NCBI RefSeq assembly: GCF_001506075.1
Contig: NZ_KQ947475.1
Coordinates: 1,047,655 to 1,111,654 of the forward strand
Direction: 5' to 3'
Source of the DNA: Vibrio sp. MEBiC08052
GTDB lineage: Bacteria; Pseudomonadota; Gammaproteobacteria; Enterobacterales; Vibrionaceae
DNA: 64,000 nt
Shown: piece by piece, positions 28,420-36,149 of the stretch
How the letters are laid out: every line of letters starts with the position of its first letter
Numbering within the stretch: position 1 is the first letter of the stretch
Notes under the pieces: generated by a model
Told to the model about the DNA's origin: nothing
The model's input: the letters and a program-made list of their open reading frames with translations, nothing else
The model's database searches: none
Translations under genes and position numbers: made by a program

Positions 28420-29382
28420 TTAAGAAATATGAATGCCGATCATGCGTTTCCGTTTGAGGTGATGTTTGGCGAAGTTCAGACGTTCTGCTGAACCAATCCA
28501 GAGCCTTGGCTTCTTTTCCAACGTTGTACAAAGGGTGAGAGATTCTTGTTGGGACAACAATAGCCGCGTTAAAATATTTGGTAATTGAGGCGAGATATAA
28601 CCGCGCTTATCTGCTCGGATTTGCCGACCGACCCAGTCTACGAATTCAATATAGTCTGTTAGCCGGAAAGGAATTGCGTGTTTTTTATCCGGATGTCCAT
28701 ATCCCATAAAATCAGCCAGTTCGGGGATTTTTATTTTTCCTTGTTCGAGTGCAATCAGCCGTTTTTTCAGCGATGTATGTTCCGATTGTTCCGGCGTTTC
28801 AGAGATACCGGCCCGAACCGGGTTGAGATCAACATAAGCCATAGCCGCCAGCAACGCTTTGTCATCAAGTAAAGCCTGAGATTTGAATCGTCCCTCCCAG
28901 AATCGCCCGGTGCACTGGTCTTCTTGATTCGCGAGCAGTGCAATCTCGTAATTAATTTCTTTCATCAACCAACTGAGAGAGTAGAGTCGCTGGCGCCAAG
29001 TCTCGATGACTTGATCACAAGCCTCGTATTCTGCTTTAGAAGCCAAGTGACCGGACAGAAAACGTTGGATCAAAGATGGCATCTGATGCTCGGTACACCA
29101 TCGTTCAACGACTTGATGTTGAGAAAGAGACAGCGCGGCCTGTTTATCAATAAAAGCGACCAGGTGATAGTGATTACTCATCACTGCATAGGCACAGATA
29201 CGGATGCAATAGATGGAAGACAGCGACAGAATTCGAGATTCAACCCATTCACGGCGATGTTCATACGATTGACCGCTATAGCTGTCGTATCCACATAGAA
29301 ATGAGCGGCGGACACAACGAGAAACGCAGTGATAATACGGTGTCACTTCAGGACAGATGAGTTGTGAACGGGCGGTTGTCAT
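28420..29382 (-). CDS. REP-associated tyrosine transposase (RAYT, Y1/IS200-like)
   Basis: RAYTs are single-copy, domesticated relatives of IS200/IS605 transposases that cleave and join single-stranded REP hairpins. The 320-residue protein has the HUH motif in AVMSNHYHLVAFI near residue 72. A catalytic-helix tyrosine lies in LAAMAYVDLNPVRAGI near residue 193, in the signature used for this family. GRFWEGRFKSQALLDDKALL precedes it. The gene is flanked by GTGTCC-type repeats at 28.2 kb and 29.53-29.65 kb, the expected RAYT-REP association. No terminal inverted repeats or target duplication were seen, so it is not a conventional IS. Confidence 0.9.
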   Translation of the reverse strand: MTTARSQLICPEVTPYYHCVSRCVRRSFLCGYDSYSGQSYEHRREWVESRILSLSSIYCIRICAYAVMSNHYHLVAFIDKQAALSLSQHQVVERWCTEHQMPSLIQRFLSGHLASKAEYEACDQVIETWRQRLYSLSWLMKEINYEIALLANQEDQCTGRFWEGRFKSQALLDDKALLAAMAYVDLNPVRAGISETPEQSEHTSLKKRLIALEQGKIKIPELADFMGYGHPDKKHAIPFRLTDYIEFVDWVGRQIRADKRGYISPQLPNILTRLLLSQQESLTLCTTLEKKPRLWIGSAERLNFAKHHLKRKRMIGIHIS

Positions 29383-29528
29383 AGGTTGAATTTAGATGAT
29401 GAAACATAAGCCAATCGTGAAGGAATGAGAGAGTAAAGAGAAGTCGTGACTCGGACTATTTCGAGTGAATGCAAATTTATACCTGATTGGCCATGAAATA
29501 TTTCACGGAAATAGAGAAGTGTATTTGG

Positions 29529-29653
29529 ATGTGTGTCCGCTGACCCTCTATAAATCTTAAAGCGTCTGTCCTCGTAAACTCGCTCGTAAGTTCGAGAACG
29601 ATAGGTGTGTGTCCCCGTCGAAGCTCGAGCTAAGGCGCGTGTCCCCGTAAGCT
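29529..29653 (+). repeat. REP-like cluster upstream of the RAYT
   Basis: Four units share the core TGTCCyCGTAA: ATGTGTGTCCGCTGACC (29529), GCGTCTGTCCTCGTAA (29562), GGTGTGTGTCCCCGTCG (29604) and GCGCGTGTCCCCGTAAGC (29635). Short complementary CTCGTAAG/CTCGAGC pieces lie between them. The spacer between the RAYT and the next operon is mainly built from these units. Confidence 0.75.
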
Positions 29654-29674
29654 ATGTAAATCTTTCTTACAAAA

Positions 29675-29757
29675 GTTATACAAAATAAAATTTGTACAAC
29701 TTTTTAAAGTGCACTATCTTAAATTAATAAATTATACGGAAATATTTCTTGTACAAC
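29675..29757 (+). promoter_or_regulatory. TTGTACAAC operator motifs before the lipid operon
   Basis: An inverted repeat GTTATACAAA-(6)-TTTGTACAAC spans 29675-29700, and a further TTGTACAAC is at 29749-29757, 16 bases before the first start codon. Operators of the MerR-family light regulators CarA/CarH/LitR are built on similar TGTACA half-sites, but no such regulator lies in the window. Confidence 0.45.
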
Positions 29758-29773
29758 AAAATGAGGTCTGCTC

Positions 29774-30196
29774 ATGGATGTTCAAACCGTTGCGCTGTTT
29801 TATGCTCAGCTCAACAAACATAATCTGGATACACTACTGAACGATATCTATCACGACGCGATTGTATTTGAAGATGCGGTCCATCGTATTGAGGGCGTGG
29901 CCGCCCTGTCTCACTATTTCACCAACCTCTATCAAAACGTTGAACGTTGCGATTTTACGGTTCATGAGCAGCACCCGATTCACAATGGTGGATTTCTGAC
30001 TTGGACCATGCATTTGCAACATCCGAAGCTCCGTCACGGTCAACTGGTCAATGTGCGGGGTGCGACACATATTCGTTTTCAGGACAACAAAGTCATTTAT
30101 CACCGCGACTACTTTGACTTGGGTGAAATGCTGTATGAACAATTGCCACTCCTTGGTCGTGTTATTCGCTGGATTAAGCAGAGGTTAGCGCAATGA
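29774..30196 (+). CDS. NTF2/SnoaL-like protein
   Basis: This 140-residue protein has the cone-shaped NTF2/SnoaL fold signature: an N-terminal helix (VALFYAQLNKHNLDTLLNDIYHDAIVFED) followed by antiparallel strands ending in GATHIRF...VIYHRDYFDLGEML. Members bind small hydrophobic ligands or act as isomerases, but no catalytic assignment is possible. It starts the operon, with GAGG seven bases before ATG 29774, and its stop overlaps the SDR start (ATGA). Confidence 0.8.
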   Translation: MDVQTVALFYAQLNKHNLDTLLNDIYHDAIVFEDAVHRIEGVAALSHYFTNLYQNVERCDFTVHEQHPIHNGGFLTWTMHLQHPKLRHGQLVNVRGATHIRFQDNKVIYHRDYFDLGEMLYEQLPLLGRVIRWIKQRLAQ

Positions 30197-30933
30197 GTTG
30201 TGTACTGATCACCGGCGCGACGTCCGGTATCGGTAAGCAGTTAGCACAAGACTATGCACGACAGGGGTGGCAAGTGCTCGCTTGCGGCAGAAATAAAGAT
30301 GTACTGAATGAACTGCGTGATAAGCATGCTTCGATTACCCCATTGCAGTTTGATTTGACTGATATTGAGCAAACACTTGCGATACTGAGTGAACTGCCGT
30401 TTACACCCACATTGTGGATCCTCAATGCCGGGGGCTGTGAATACATCAATGATGGTGTTATGGATGCAAAACTTATGGCGCGTGTGATGCAGATTAACGT
30501 GCTGGGGCTAGCTAATACGATTGAAGCAATTCAGCCACATTTAAAATCGGGTCATCGTGTGGCAATTGTCGGCTCAATAGCCAGTGAACTGGCGTTACCT
30601 CGTGCAGAAGCTTATGGTGCATCCAAAGCTGCGGTCGGGTATCTGGCAAGGTCGTTACGATTGGACTGGGCTCGCAAAGGGATTGATGTAACTTGTGTAT
30701 TTCCGGGATTTGTTGCTACGCCACTGACCGAGAAAAATACTTTTGAGATGCCGATGATGGTTTCGGTAGAAAATGCTTCTCAGTCGATTCGCAAAGGATT
30801 AGAGAAGGGGGTTGCGAATCTTTACTTTCCGGCTCGTTTTACTTGGATCATCCGGTTGTTGGGCATGTTGCCCTATGGTTGGCAATATCGGCTTGCGCGT
30901 CGGTTTTTTGCACCGAAAAGGACCACATCATGA
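30193..30933 (+). CDS. Short-chain dehydrogenase/reductase
   Basis: The 246-residue protein has the NAD(P) motif TGATSGIG at residue 7, the NAGG segment near residue 79 and the catalytic YGASK near residue 140. It is a classical SDR. Substrate specificity is unknown, but its place in an operon with a CFA-synthase-like enzyme points to a lipid intermediate. It overlaps the flanking genes by four bases on each side (ATGA), so translation is coupled. Confidence 0.92.
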   Translation: MSCVLITGATSGIGKQLAQDYARQGWQVLACGRNKDVLNELRDKHASITPLQFDLTDIEQTLAILSELPFTPTLWILNAGGCEYINDGVMDAKLMARVMQINVLGLANTIEAIQPHLKSGHRVAIVGSIASELALPRAEAYGASKAAVGYLARSLRLDWARKGIDVTCVFPGFVATPLTEKNTFEMPMMVSVENASQSIRKGLEKGVANLYFPARFTWIIRLLGMLPYGWQYRLARRFFAPKRTTS

Positions 30934-32207
30934 AAATTGCGATTATAGGCACCGGGATTTCAGGACTAACGTGTGGTTATTACCTGCATGAGCAACATGA
31001 TATCACGTTGTTTGAGGCGAACGATTATATCGGTGGGCATACTGCGACTGTGGATGTCAATGTGGCTGGTCAGCACTATGCCGTCGATACCGGGTTTATT
31101 GTTTATAATGATCGGACTTATCCCCATTTTATGCGCATGATGAACGAAACCGGGGTCAGAGGGATTCCGACACAGATGAGTTTCAGTGTGCGTAATGACG
31201 CCAACGGGCTTGAGTATAATGGTCATACATTAGCAACTTTGTTTGCGCAGAAACGGAATTTGTTGAAGCCCAGTTTTTACCGCTTTATCGGTGAAATTCT
31301 ACGCTTCAATAAGCTTGCTAAAGCGGCAGCAGACACCCCTGAGTTGCAGTTGCAAACCCTCGGACAGTTTCTGGCCCATCATCGTTTTTCGGATTATTTC
31401 TGTCACAACTACATCTTGCCAATGGGCGCTGCAATTTGGTCATCGACTTTAGCGGACATGCGCGCATTTCCGCTGATGTTTTTTCTGCGTTTTTTCCTCA
31501 ATCACGGATTATTGGATGTCACAGACAGACCACAGTGGTATGTGATTGAAGGCGGATCGCGGGCGTATATTGAACCACTGACTCAAGGCTATGTGGATCG
31601 GATTCGCCTTAGTACACCGGTCAAGCAAGTAAGACGCAGTCCGCTCGGCGTTGAGGTCGAGACCGAACAAGGTGTCGAAACATTTGATGAGGTTATTTTT
31701 GCCTGTCACAGCGATCAGGCGCTTGCCATGCTTGGCGATGCCAGTCAGAGCGAAACCTCAGTTTTGTCTGCAATGACTTATCAGGCCAACGAAGTGGTGC
31801 TGCATACGGATACAAGTTTGCTTCCTAAGCGTCAATCCGCATGGGCATCCTGGAATTACTGGTTGCATGGTCACGAGGGTGAAGAGATGAAACTCCCGTC
31901 GCTGACCTACAACATGAATATTTTGCAACACATTAAGAGTGACATAACGTTTTGTGCCACGCTCAACAGCACTGAGTATATTGACCCGGACAAGATTCTC
32001 CGACGGTTTGTCTATCATCATCCGGTTTTTACCGAATCTTCGGTTCGCGCGCAGCAGCGTAAATCAGAAATCAGTGGTGTTAATCATACTTGGTTTTGTG
32101 GTGCTTACTGGCACAACGGTTTCCATGAAGACGGGGTAAGGAGTGCACTTGATGTCATCACACAATTGCAATCCCAAGTGGTCAACAGAGACAAGGGTGT
32201 CGCATGA
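30930..32207 (+). CDS. FAD-dependent oxidoreductase (flavin amine oxidase-like)
   Basis: The protein (425 residues from ATG 30930) begins with the FAD-binding motif IAIIGTGISGLTCGYYL and continues with FEANDYIGGHTATVDV, the typical GG-doublet of the amine oxidase/phytoene desaturase superfamily. Homologues of this type recur next to CFA-like methyltransferases and DUF1365 proteins, where a fatty-acyl desaturase or oxidase role has been proposed. An AAGGA site precedes the start by seven bases. Upstream start 30843 falls inside the SDR gene and is not used. Confidence 0.88.
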   Translation: MKIAIIGTGISGLTCGYYLHEQHDITLFEANDYIGGHTATVDVNVAGQHYAVDTGFIVYNDRTYPHFMRMMNETGVRGIPTQMSFSVRNDANGLEYNGHTLATLFAQKRNLLKPSFYRFIGEILRFNKLAKAAADTPELQLQTLGQFLAHHRFSDYFCHNYILPMGAAIWSSTLADMRAFPLMFFLRFFLNHGLLDVTDRPQWYVIEGGSRAYIEPLTQGYVDRIRLSTPVKQVRRSPLGVEVETEQGVETFDEVIFACHSDQALAMLGDASQSETSVLSAMTYQANEVVLHTDTSLLPKRQSAWASWNYWLHGHEGEEMKLPSLTYNMNILQHIKSDITFCATLNSTEYIDPDKILRRFVYHHPVFTESSVRAQQRKSEISGVNHTWFCGAYWHNGFHEDGVRSALDVITQLQSQVVNRDKGVA

Positions 32208-32959
32208 TGACCAGCCAAACGGATGTTACACGTAGTGCATTAATGGTCGGCCATGTACGTCACCGTCGTTTCACGCCGGTTACCCATTCGATTCGTGCTT
32301 CGTTATTTATGCCATGTATCGATCTGGATGAGTGGCCGATACTCCGGCAACAAGTGTGGGGGCTGGGGGAGCGCTGGTGGCACTGGGCACGTTTTCACCG
32401 GGCTGATTATCTGGGGGAAGGAGACTTGAAAACAGCCGTGCAGGATAAAGTGTTACAGCTCACAGGCGAGCAAGTGCGCGGCAAAGTATTCGCGGTGGTA
32501 CACCTGCGTTATTTCGGTCTCTATTTCAGCCCGGTGAACTTTTACTATCTTTATGATCAGCAAGGGACTTGGCGTTACTTACTTGCAGAGGTCAGTAATA
32601 CACCTTGGAATGAGCGCCACTATTACGCGGTTCCGGCAGAACGTGGTGCGCAGGGCGAGAACTGGATACACGACAAGGCTTTCCATGTTTCACCATTTAA
32701 TCCCGTTGAACAGCAGTATCAATGGAAACTGAAACCATTATCGGATGCCCTGATGGTGCACTTGGCATGTCATCGGGAAACCAAGGAATTTGATGCCACA
32801 CTGGCGTTAAAAGCACAGCCTTTTACCTCAAAAAGTTTGCTCAAATTGTTGATTCGGACACCGATCATGACGGTCAAGGTATTGACTGGGATTTATTGGC
32901 ACGCGTTGAAGCTATGGCTCAAAGGTGCACCGTTTTACTCTCATCCCAAGTCCCGCTGA
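32204..32959 (+). CDS. DUF1365 family protein
   Basis: The 251-residue protein belongs to DUF1365, recognised by VRHRRFTPVTHSIRASLFMPCIDLDE near the N terminus, RYFGLYFSPVNFYYLYD near residue 101 and AEVSNTPWNERHYY near residue 126. Its biochemical role is unknown. The family is nearly always adjacent to FAD amine oxidases and CFA-type methyltransferases, as here. The start overlaps the preceding stop (ATGATGA). Confidence 0.87.
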   Translation: MMTSQTDVTRSALMVGHVRHRRFTPVTHSIRASLFMPCIDLDEWPILRQQVWGLGERWWHWARFHRADYLGEGDLKTAVQDKVLQLTGEQVRGKVFAVVHLRYFGLYFSPVNFYYLYDQQGTWRYLLAEVSNTPWNERHYYAVPAERGAQGENWIHDKAFHVSPFNPVEQQYQWKLKPLSDALMVHLACHRETKEFDATLALKAQPFTSKSLLKLLIRTPIMTVKVLTGIYWHALKLWLKGAPFYSHPKSR

Positions 32960-32994
32960 CATGAGACCCATAAAAATAGTTAGGAGAACGCGCA

Positions 32995-34266
32995 ATGTTC
33001 AATTCGCCTTCATTAGAGATGCCTAAATCACTTAAATTGTGGCAGCAAGGTGCTCGGACCATGGTGCTGAAATCCCTACGTCTGATAAAAATCGGCAGCC
33101 TGACATTAGAAGAAAATTTTGCAGGACAGGCGCGTATTTCTGCTGCTATACCACAGCAGAACAGTGTGGAACAGTTTGGGTTTGCACATGACGATCAGCC
33201 ACAGGCTCATATTCGAGTGAATCATCCCGAGTTTTATGCCTGCGTTCTGAAAGGTGGCAGTATTGCGGCAGCGGAAGCATATATGGACGGTTGGTGGGAC
33301 AGTCCGAACCTGACCGCTGTAACTGAACTGATGGCGCGGAATTTAAACGCACTGGATCAATTGGAAGCGCAAAGCAGCATTTTCGTCCGGACGATGCACA
33401 AAGTCGGCCATTGGCTGAAACGAAACTCGATTGGGCGTGCCAAGCAGAACATTGAAGCGCACTACGATTTAGGCAATGACCTGTATCAGACGTTTCTCGA
33501 CCAACGGATGCTGTACTCGAGCGCTCTTTATCTCAATACCAATGATTCACTGGAGCAGGCCCAAATACAGAAAATGGATCGGTTGTGTCAGCAATTACAA
33601 CTGACCGCTAATGACCATGTGATTGAAATCGGTACCGGGTGGGGCGCAATGGCGATTTATATGGCGCAGCATTATGGGTGCCGAGTCACCACCACCACGA
33701 TTTCCGAACAGCAGTACACGTATGCGCAGGCAGAAATTGAGCGCTTGGGACTCGGTGCGCAGATTACCTTACTCAAACAAGACTACCGCTTGCTTGAGGG
33801 GCAGTTTGATAAGCTCGTGTCGATTGAGATGATTGAAGCGGTGGGGAAATCCTATCTGCCGTCTTATATCGCAAAGTGTCAGTCGCTGCTTAAACCCGGT
33901 GGCTTGATGGCGATTCAGGCGATTACCATTGTCGATCAACGCTTCGATGATTACAGTAATAACGTTGATTTTATTCAGAAATATATTTTCCCCGGTGGCT
34001 TTTTACCTTCCATCACCGTGCTGACCCAAATGGCGACGCGTCACACCGATTTTGTTGTTCGCGATGTGTTTGATCTGGGGCTCGACTACGCACGGACGCT
34101 GGCTGACTGGCGTTGCCGCTTTGAAGCATCACTAGATAAAGTGAAGTCACTGGGATATGACGAACGTTTTGTCCGCATGTGGCGTTACTATCTGTGTTAC
34201 TGCGAAGGCGGTTTCAAAGCGCGCACTATCAGCACCATCCATATGACTTTACAACGGGGACAATGA
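32995..34266 (+). CDS. Cyclopropane-fatty-acyl-phospholipid synthase family methyltransferase
   Basis: The 423-residue protein has the SAM-binding segment VIEIGTGWGAMAIYMA near residue 210. Family segments QNIEAHYDLGNDLYQTFLD and YSSALY are near residues 150-175, and EMIEAVGKSYL near residue 277. It methylates unsaturated acyl chains in phospholipids, forming cyclopropane or methyl-branched products. In Rhodobacter a related enzyme (UfaM) starts furan fatty acid synthesis, so the product here could differ from a simple cyclopropane. The ribosome site AGGAG is strong. Its stop overlaps the next gene. Confidence 0.9.
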   Translation: MFNSPSLEMPKSLKLWQQGARTMVLKSLRLIKIGSLTLEENFAGQARISAAIPQQNSVEQFGFAHDDQPQAHIRVNHPEFYACVLKGGSIAAAEAYMDGWWDSPNLTAVTELMARNLNALDQLEAQSSIFVRTMHKVGHWLKRNSIGRAKQNIEAHYDLGNDLYQTFLDQRMLYSSALYLNTNDSLEQAQIQKMDRLCQQLQLTANDHVIEIGTGWGAMAIYMAQHYGCRVTTTTISEQQYTYAQAEIERLGLGAQITLLKQDYRLLEGQFDKLVSIEMIEAVGKSYLPSYIAKCQSLLKPGGLMAIQAITIVDQRFDDYSNNVDFIQKYIFPGGFLPSITVLTQMATRHTDFVVRDVFDLGLDYARTLADWRCRFEASLDKVKSLGYDERFVRMWRYYLCYCEGGFKARTISTIHMTLQRGQ

Positions 34267-34805
34267 TGCGCCGTTTCCTGCTGGTTTCACTATGGTTTGA
34301 AGCGATTTGGCTACTCGCCGTATTGGGACAGGCGCGTTTGCAGTGGGTCACGATTGGATTGGTAACCGTCACGATGGCGTACACTGCATTACGCTATCCG
34401 TTGGTTCTCAGCCGCATCATTGCTGTGGCAGCTATCGGTATCACATTGGATTACATCAATCTATATCTCGGATTATTTGCCTTTCCCACGCCCTATCTGC
34501 CGATCTGGCTGATCGGGTTGTGGTTTGCCTTTGCTTGGTTCGCCAGCTTTGCCATACCGGCCGTCAGCCACTTACCACCTTTACTGATTTTTAGCGCAAC
34601 GGCATTCGGTGGGGCACTGAGTTACTGGGCGGGCTATCGGTTTGGTGCCGTACACTTTGAATGGCCTGTTTTAGGAGCGGTGTGTGTCCTGTTTTGGGAA
34701 TGGTTCGGATTGTCTCTGTTACTGATGAAGGTATTTAGGAATGCAAACGCCACATTTAACCGCGACACTCTCTCTGATCGCGATCCTCTGGACCGCCACC
34801 GCTAA
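34263..34805 (+). CDS. DUF2878 membrane protein
   Basis: This 180-residue, strongly hydrophobic protein has about five to six predicted membrane segments and matches the DUF2878 group by position and character. Members are found in this operon type, and their function is unknown. ATG 34263 overlaps the previous stop. The 3' end overlaps the next gene by 65 bases in another frame, an unusually long overlap. An upstream start at 34179 lies inside the methyltransferase gene and is not used. Confidence 0.75.
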   Translation: MMRRFLLVSLWFEAIWLLAVLGQARLQWVTIGLVTVTMAYTALRYPLVLSRIIAVAAIGITLDYINLYLGLFAFPTPYLPIWLIGLWFAFAWFASFAIPAVSHLPPLLIFSATAFGGALSYWAGYRFGAVHFEWPVLGAVCVLFWEWFGLSLLLMKVFRNANATFNRDTLSDRDPLDRHR

Positions 34806-35304
34806 CGGGACAGAGATTCAGGGGACGTCATCCAAACCGTGGACCGACTGGCCGATTGTCGGTCAGGCAACGTTATCTTGGTTGTGGTTTGATATTTATT
34901 CATCACAGCTGCGTACACCGGATGGTCACTACGAACAAGTACAACGGGATGTCGCACCGCATCCCTTGGCATTAGAGCTTCGGTATTTACGTGATATCAG
35001 TAGCAAAGAATTGCTTGAGGAAACCCAAGCGCAGTGGGAGAGGCTGGGGTATGACACGGCGCAATCGGACGCGTGGCTAACGGTGTTGGCCGAGATGATG
35101 CCCAGTGTTAAAACGGGGGTGCGTCTGGCATATGTCACCGATGGTCGTTCAGGGCAGCTGTATTACTTTCCCCTGCAAGGGCAGCAACGTCTGCTCGGCA
35201 AAGTCGAGAATAAACAGCTGAATGATGCATTTTTGTCGATTTGGCTGTCACCGAATGCTGAGTATCCGAAACTTCGCAATCAATTAATAGGAATGAAACC
35301 ATGA
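34741..35304 (+). CDS. Chalcone isomerase-like periplasmic protein
   Basis: The 187-residue protein has a signal peptide (about residues 1-22, ending ATANG) and a mature part resembling chalcone-isomerase-like proteins (Chalcone_3). It shows WLWFDIYSSQLRTPDG, LELRYLRDISSKELL and the C-terminal YFPLQGQQRLLGKVENKQLNDAFLSIWL. Plant relatives of this fold can bind fatty acids, which would suit the lipid context. It overlaps the DUF2878 gene by 65 bases and the lipoprotein start by four. Confidence 0.8.
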   Translation: MQTPHLTATLSLIAILWTATANGTEIQGTSSKPWTDWPIVGQATLSWLWFDIYSSQLRTPDGHYEQVQRDVAPHPLALELRYLRDISSKELLEETQAQWERLGYDTAQSDAWLTVLAEMMPSVKTGVRLAYVTDGRSGQLYYFPLQGQQRLLGKVENKQLNDAFLSIWLSPNAEYPKLRNQLIGMKP

Positions 35305-35825
35305 GACATATGCTGAAAGTTTTGTCGCTGGTGATGTTAGTGCTTATTGTCGGTTGTTCAGCCGACTTAAAAGAGTATCAGGCCAGCCAACCCGCTTTTG
35401 ATCTGTTTGGCTATTTTCAGGGCGAGACCCATGCATGGGGCATGGTACAGGATTACAGTGGTAAACAGACGCGCCGCTTTGAGGTCAAAATTAAAGGGAC
35501 AGTCACCAGTGAGACGCTGACTTTAGTGGAAGATTTTGTCTTTCACGACGGTGAAAAAAATCAGCGCATCTGGACGATTACCCGCAGTGCCGACGGACAT
35601 TATGAAGGGCGAGCTGACGATATCATTGGTGTCGCGACAGGGCAGGAAATGGGGAATGCGTTACAGTGGCAGTACGATTTTTTGCTTAAGACAGACGACA
35701 GTGAAATCACGGTGTCCTTCGATGATTGGCTGTTCCGTCAGGACGAAAAACACCTGTTTAATGTCACCAGTATTCGCAAGTTCGGCTTGGAAGTCGGACG
35801 TATTACACTGTTTTTTGCAAAGTAA
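35301..35825 (+). CDS. DUF3833 lipoprotein
   Basis: The 174-residue protein has a type II signal with lipobox LIVGC near residue 19, so it should be lipid-anchored. The following Ser-Ala suggests the outer membrane by the +2 rule. The body matches DUF3833, a beta-rich family found at the end of this operon type in Vibrio; its function is unknown. It is the last gene and is coupled to the previous gene by ATGA. Confidence 0.85.
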   Translation: MRHMLKVLSLVMLVLIVGCSADLKEYQASQPAFDLFGYFQGETHAWGMVQDYSGKQTRRFEVKIKGTVTSETLTLVEDFVFHDGEKNQRIWTITRSADGHYEGRADDIIGVATGQEMGNALQWQYDFLLKTDDSEITVSFDDWLFRQDEKHLFNVTSIRKFGLEVGRITLFFAK

Positions 35826-35941
35826 CCTTGCTTCGGAAAATCACATGAGTGATGGATTCAATCCCACGCCAAGATAACGTGTTAGTGCTACGATTTTTGG
35901 CGTGTGTCCTCCTTAATCTCACTTAATTATCAATCAATGAA

Positions 35942-36136
35942 GGTGCCTGTCCCGCTAATTTCGGTGTGTCCCCGCTAATTTCGGTGTGTCCTCGTAAGCA
36001 CTCGTAAGCATAATTTTCGCGCGTGTGTCCTCGTAAGGAAGCGCCAACGATTGACGGTGAAATAACGATGTCTGTCCTCCTTATCTGGGTGTGTGTCCTC
36101 TATCCTTTTTATCTTAAGGCGTGTGTCCCCGTAATT
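35942..36136 (+). repeat. REP-like repeat cluster between the lipid operon and hutF
   Basis: Seven units of the GTGTCC family lie head to tail. They include GGTGCCTGTCCCGCTAATTTC (35942) and two copies of a 21-base tandem with TTCGGTGTGTCC (35963 and 35983). GCGTGTGTCCTCGTAAGG (36020), TCTGTCCTCCTTATC (36070), GTGTGTGTCCTCTATCC (36089) and GCGTGTGTCCCCGTAATT (36119) complete the set. They fill almost the whole 324-base gap, which has no gene. Confidence 0.8.
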
Positions 36137-36149
36137 TTTCCTCATAATT

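Noticed and set aside
28420..29382. Complete insertion sequence around the transposase gene
   Set aside because: No terminal inverted repeats, target duplication or second copy are visible; sequence and flanks fit a RAYT.
35942..36136. CRISPR-like array
   Set aside because: Units vary in sequence and spacing and have no regular spacers or cas genes; they fit a REP family.
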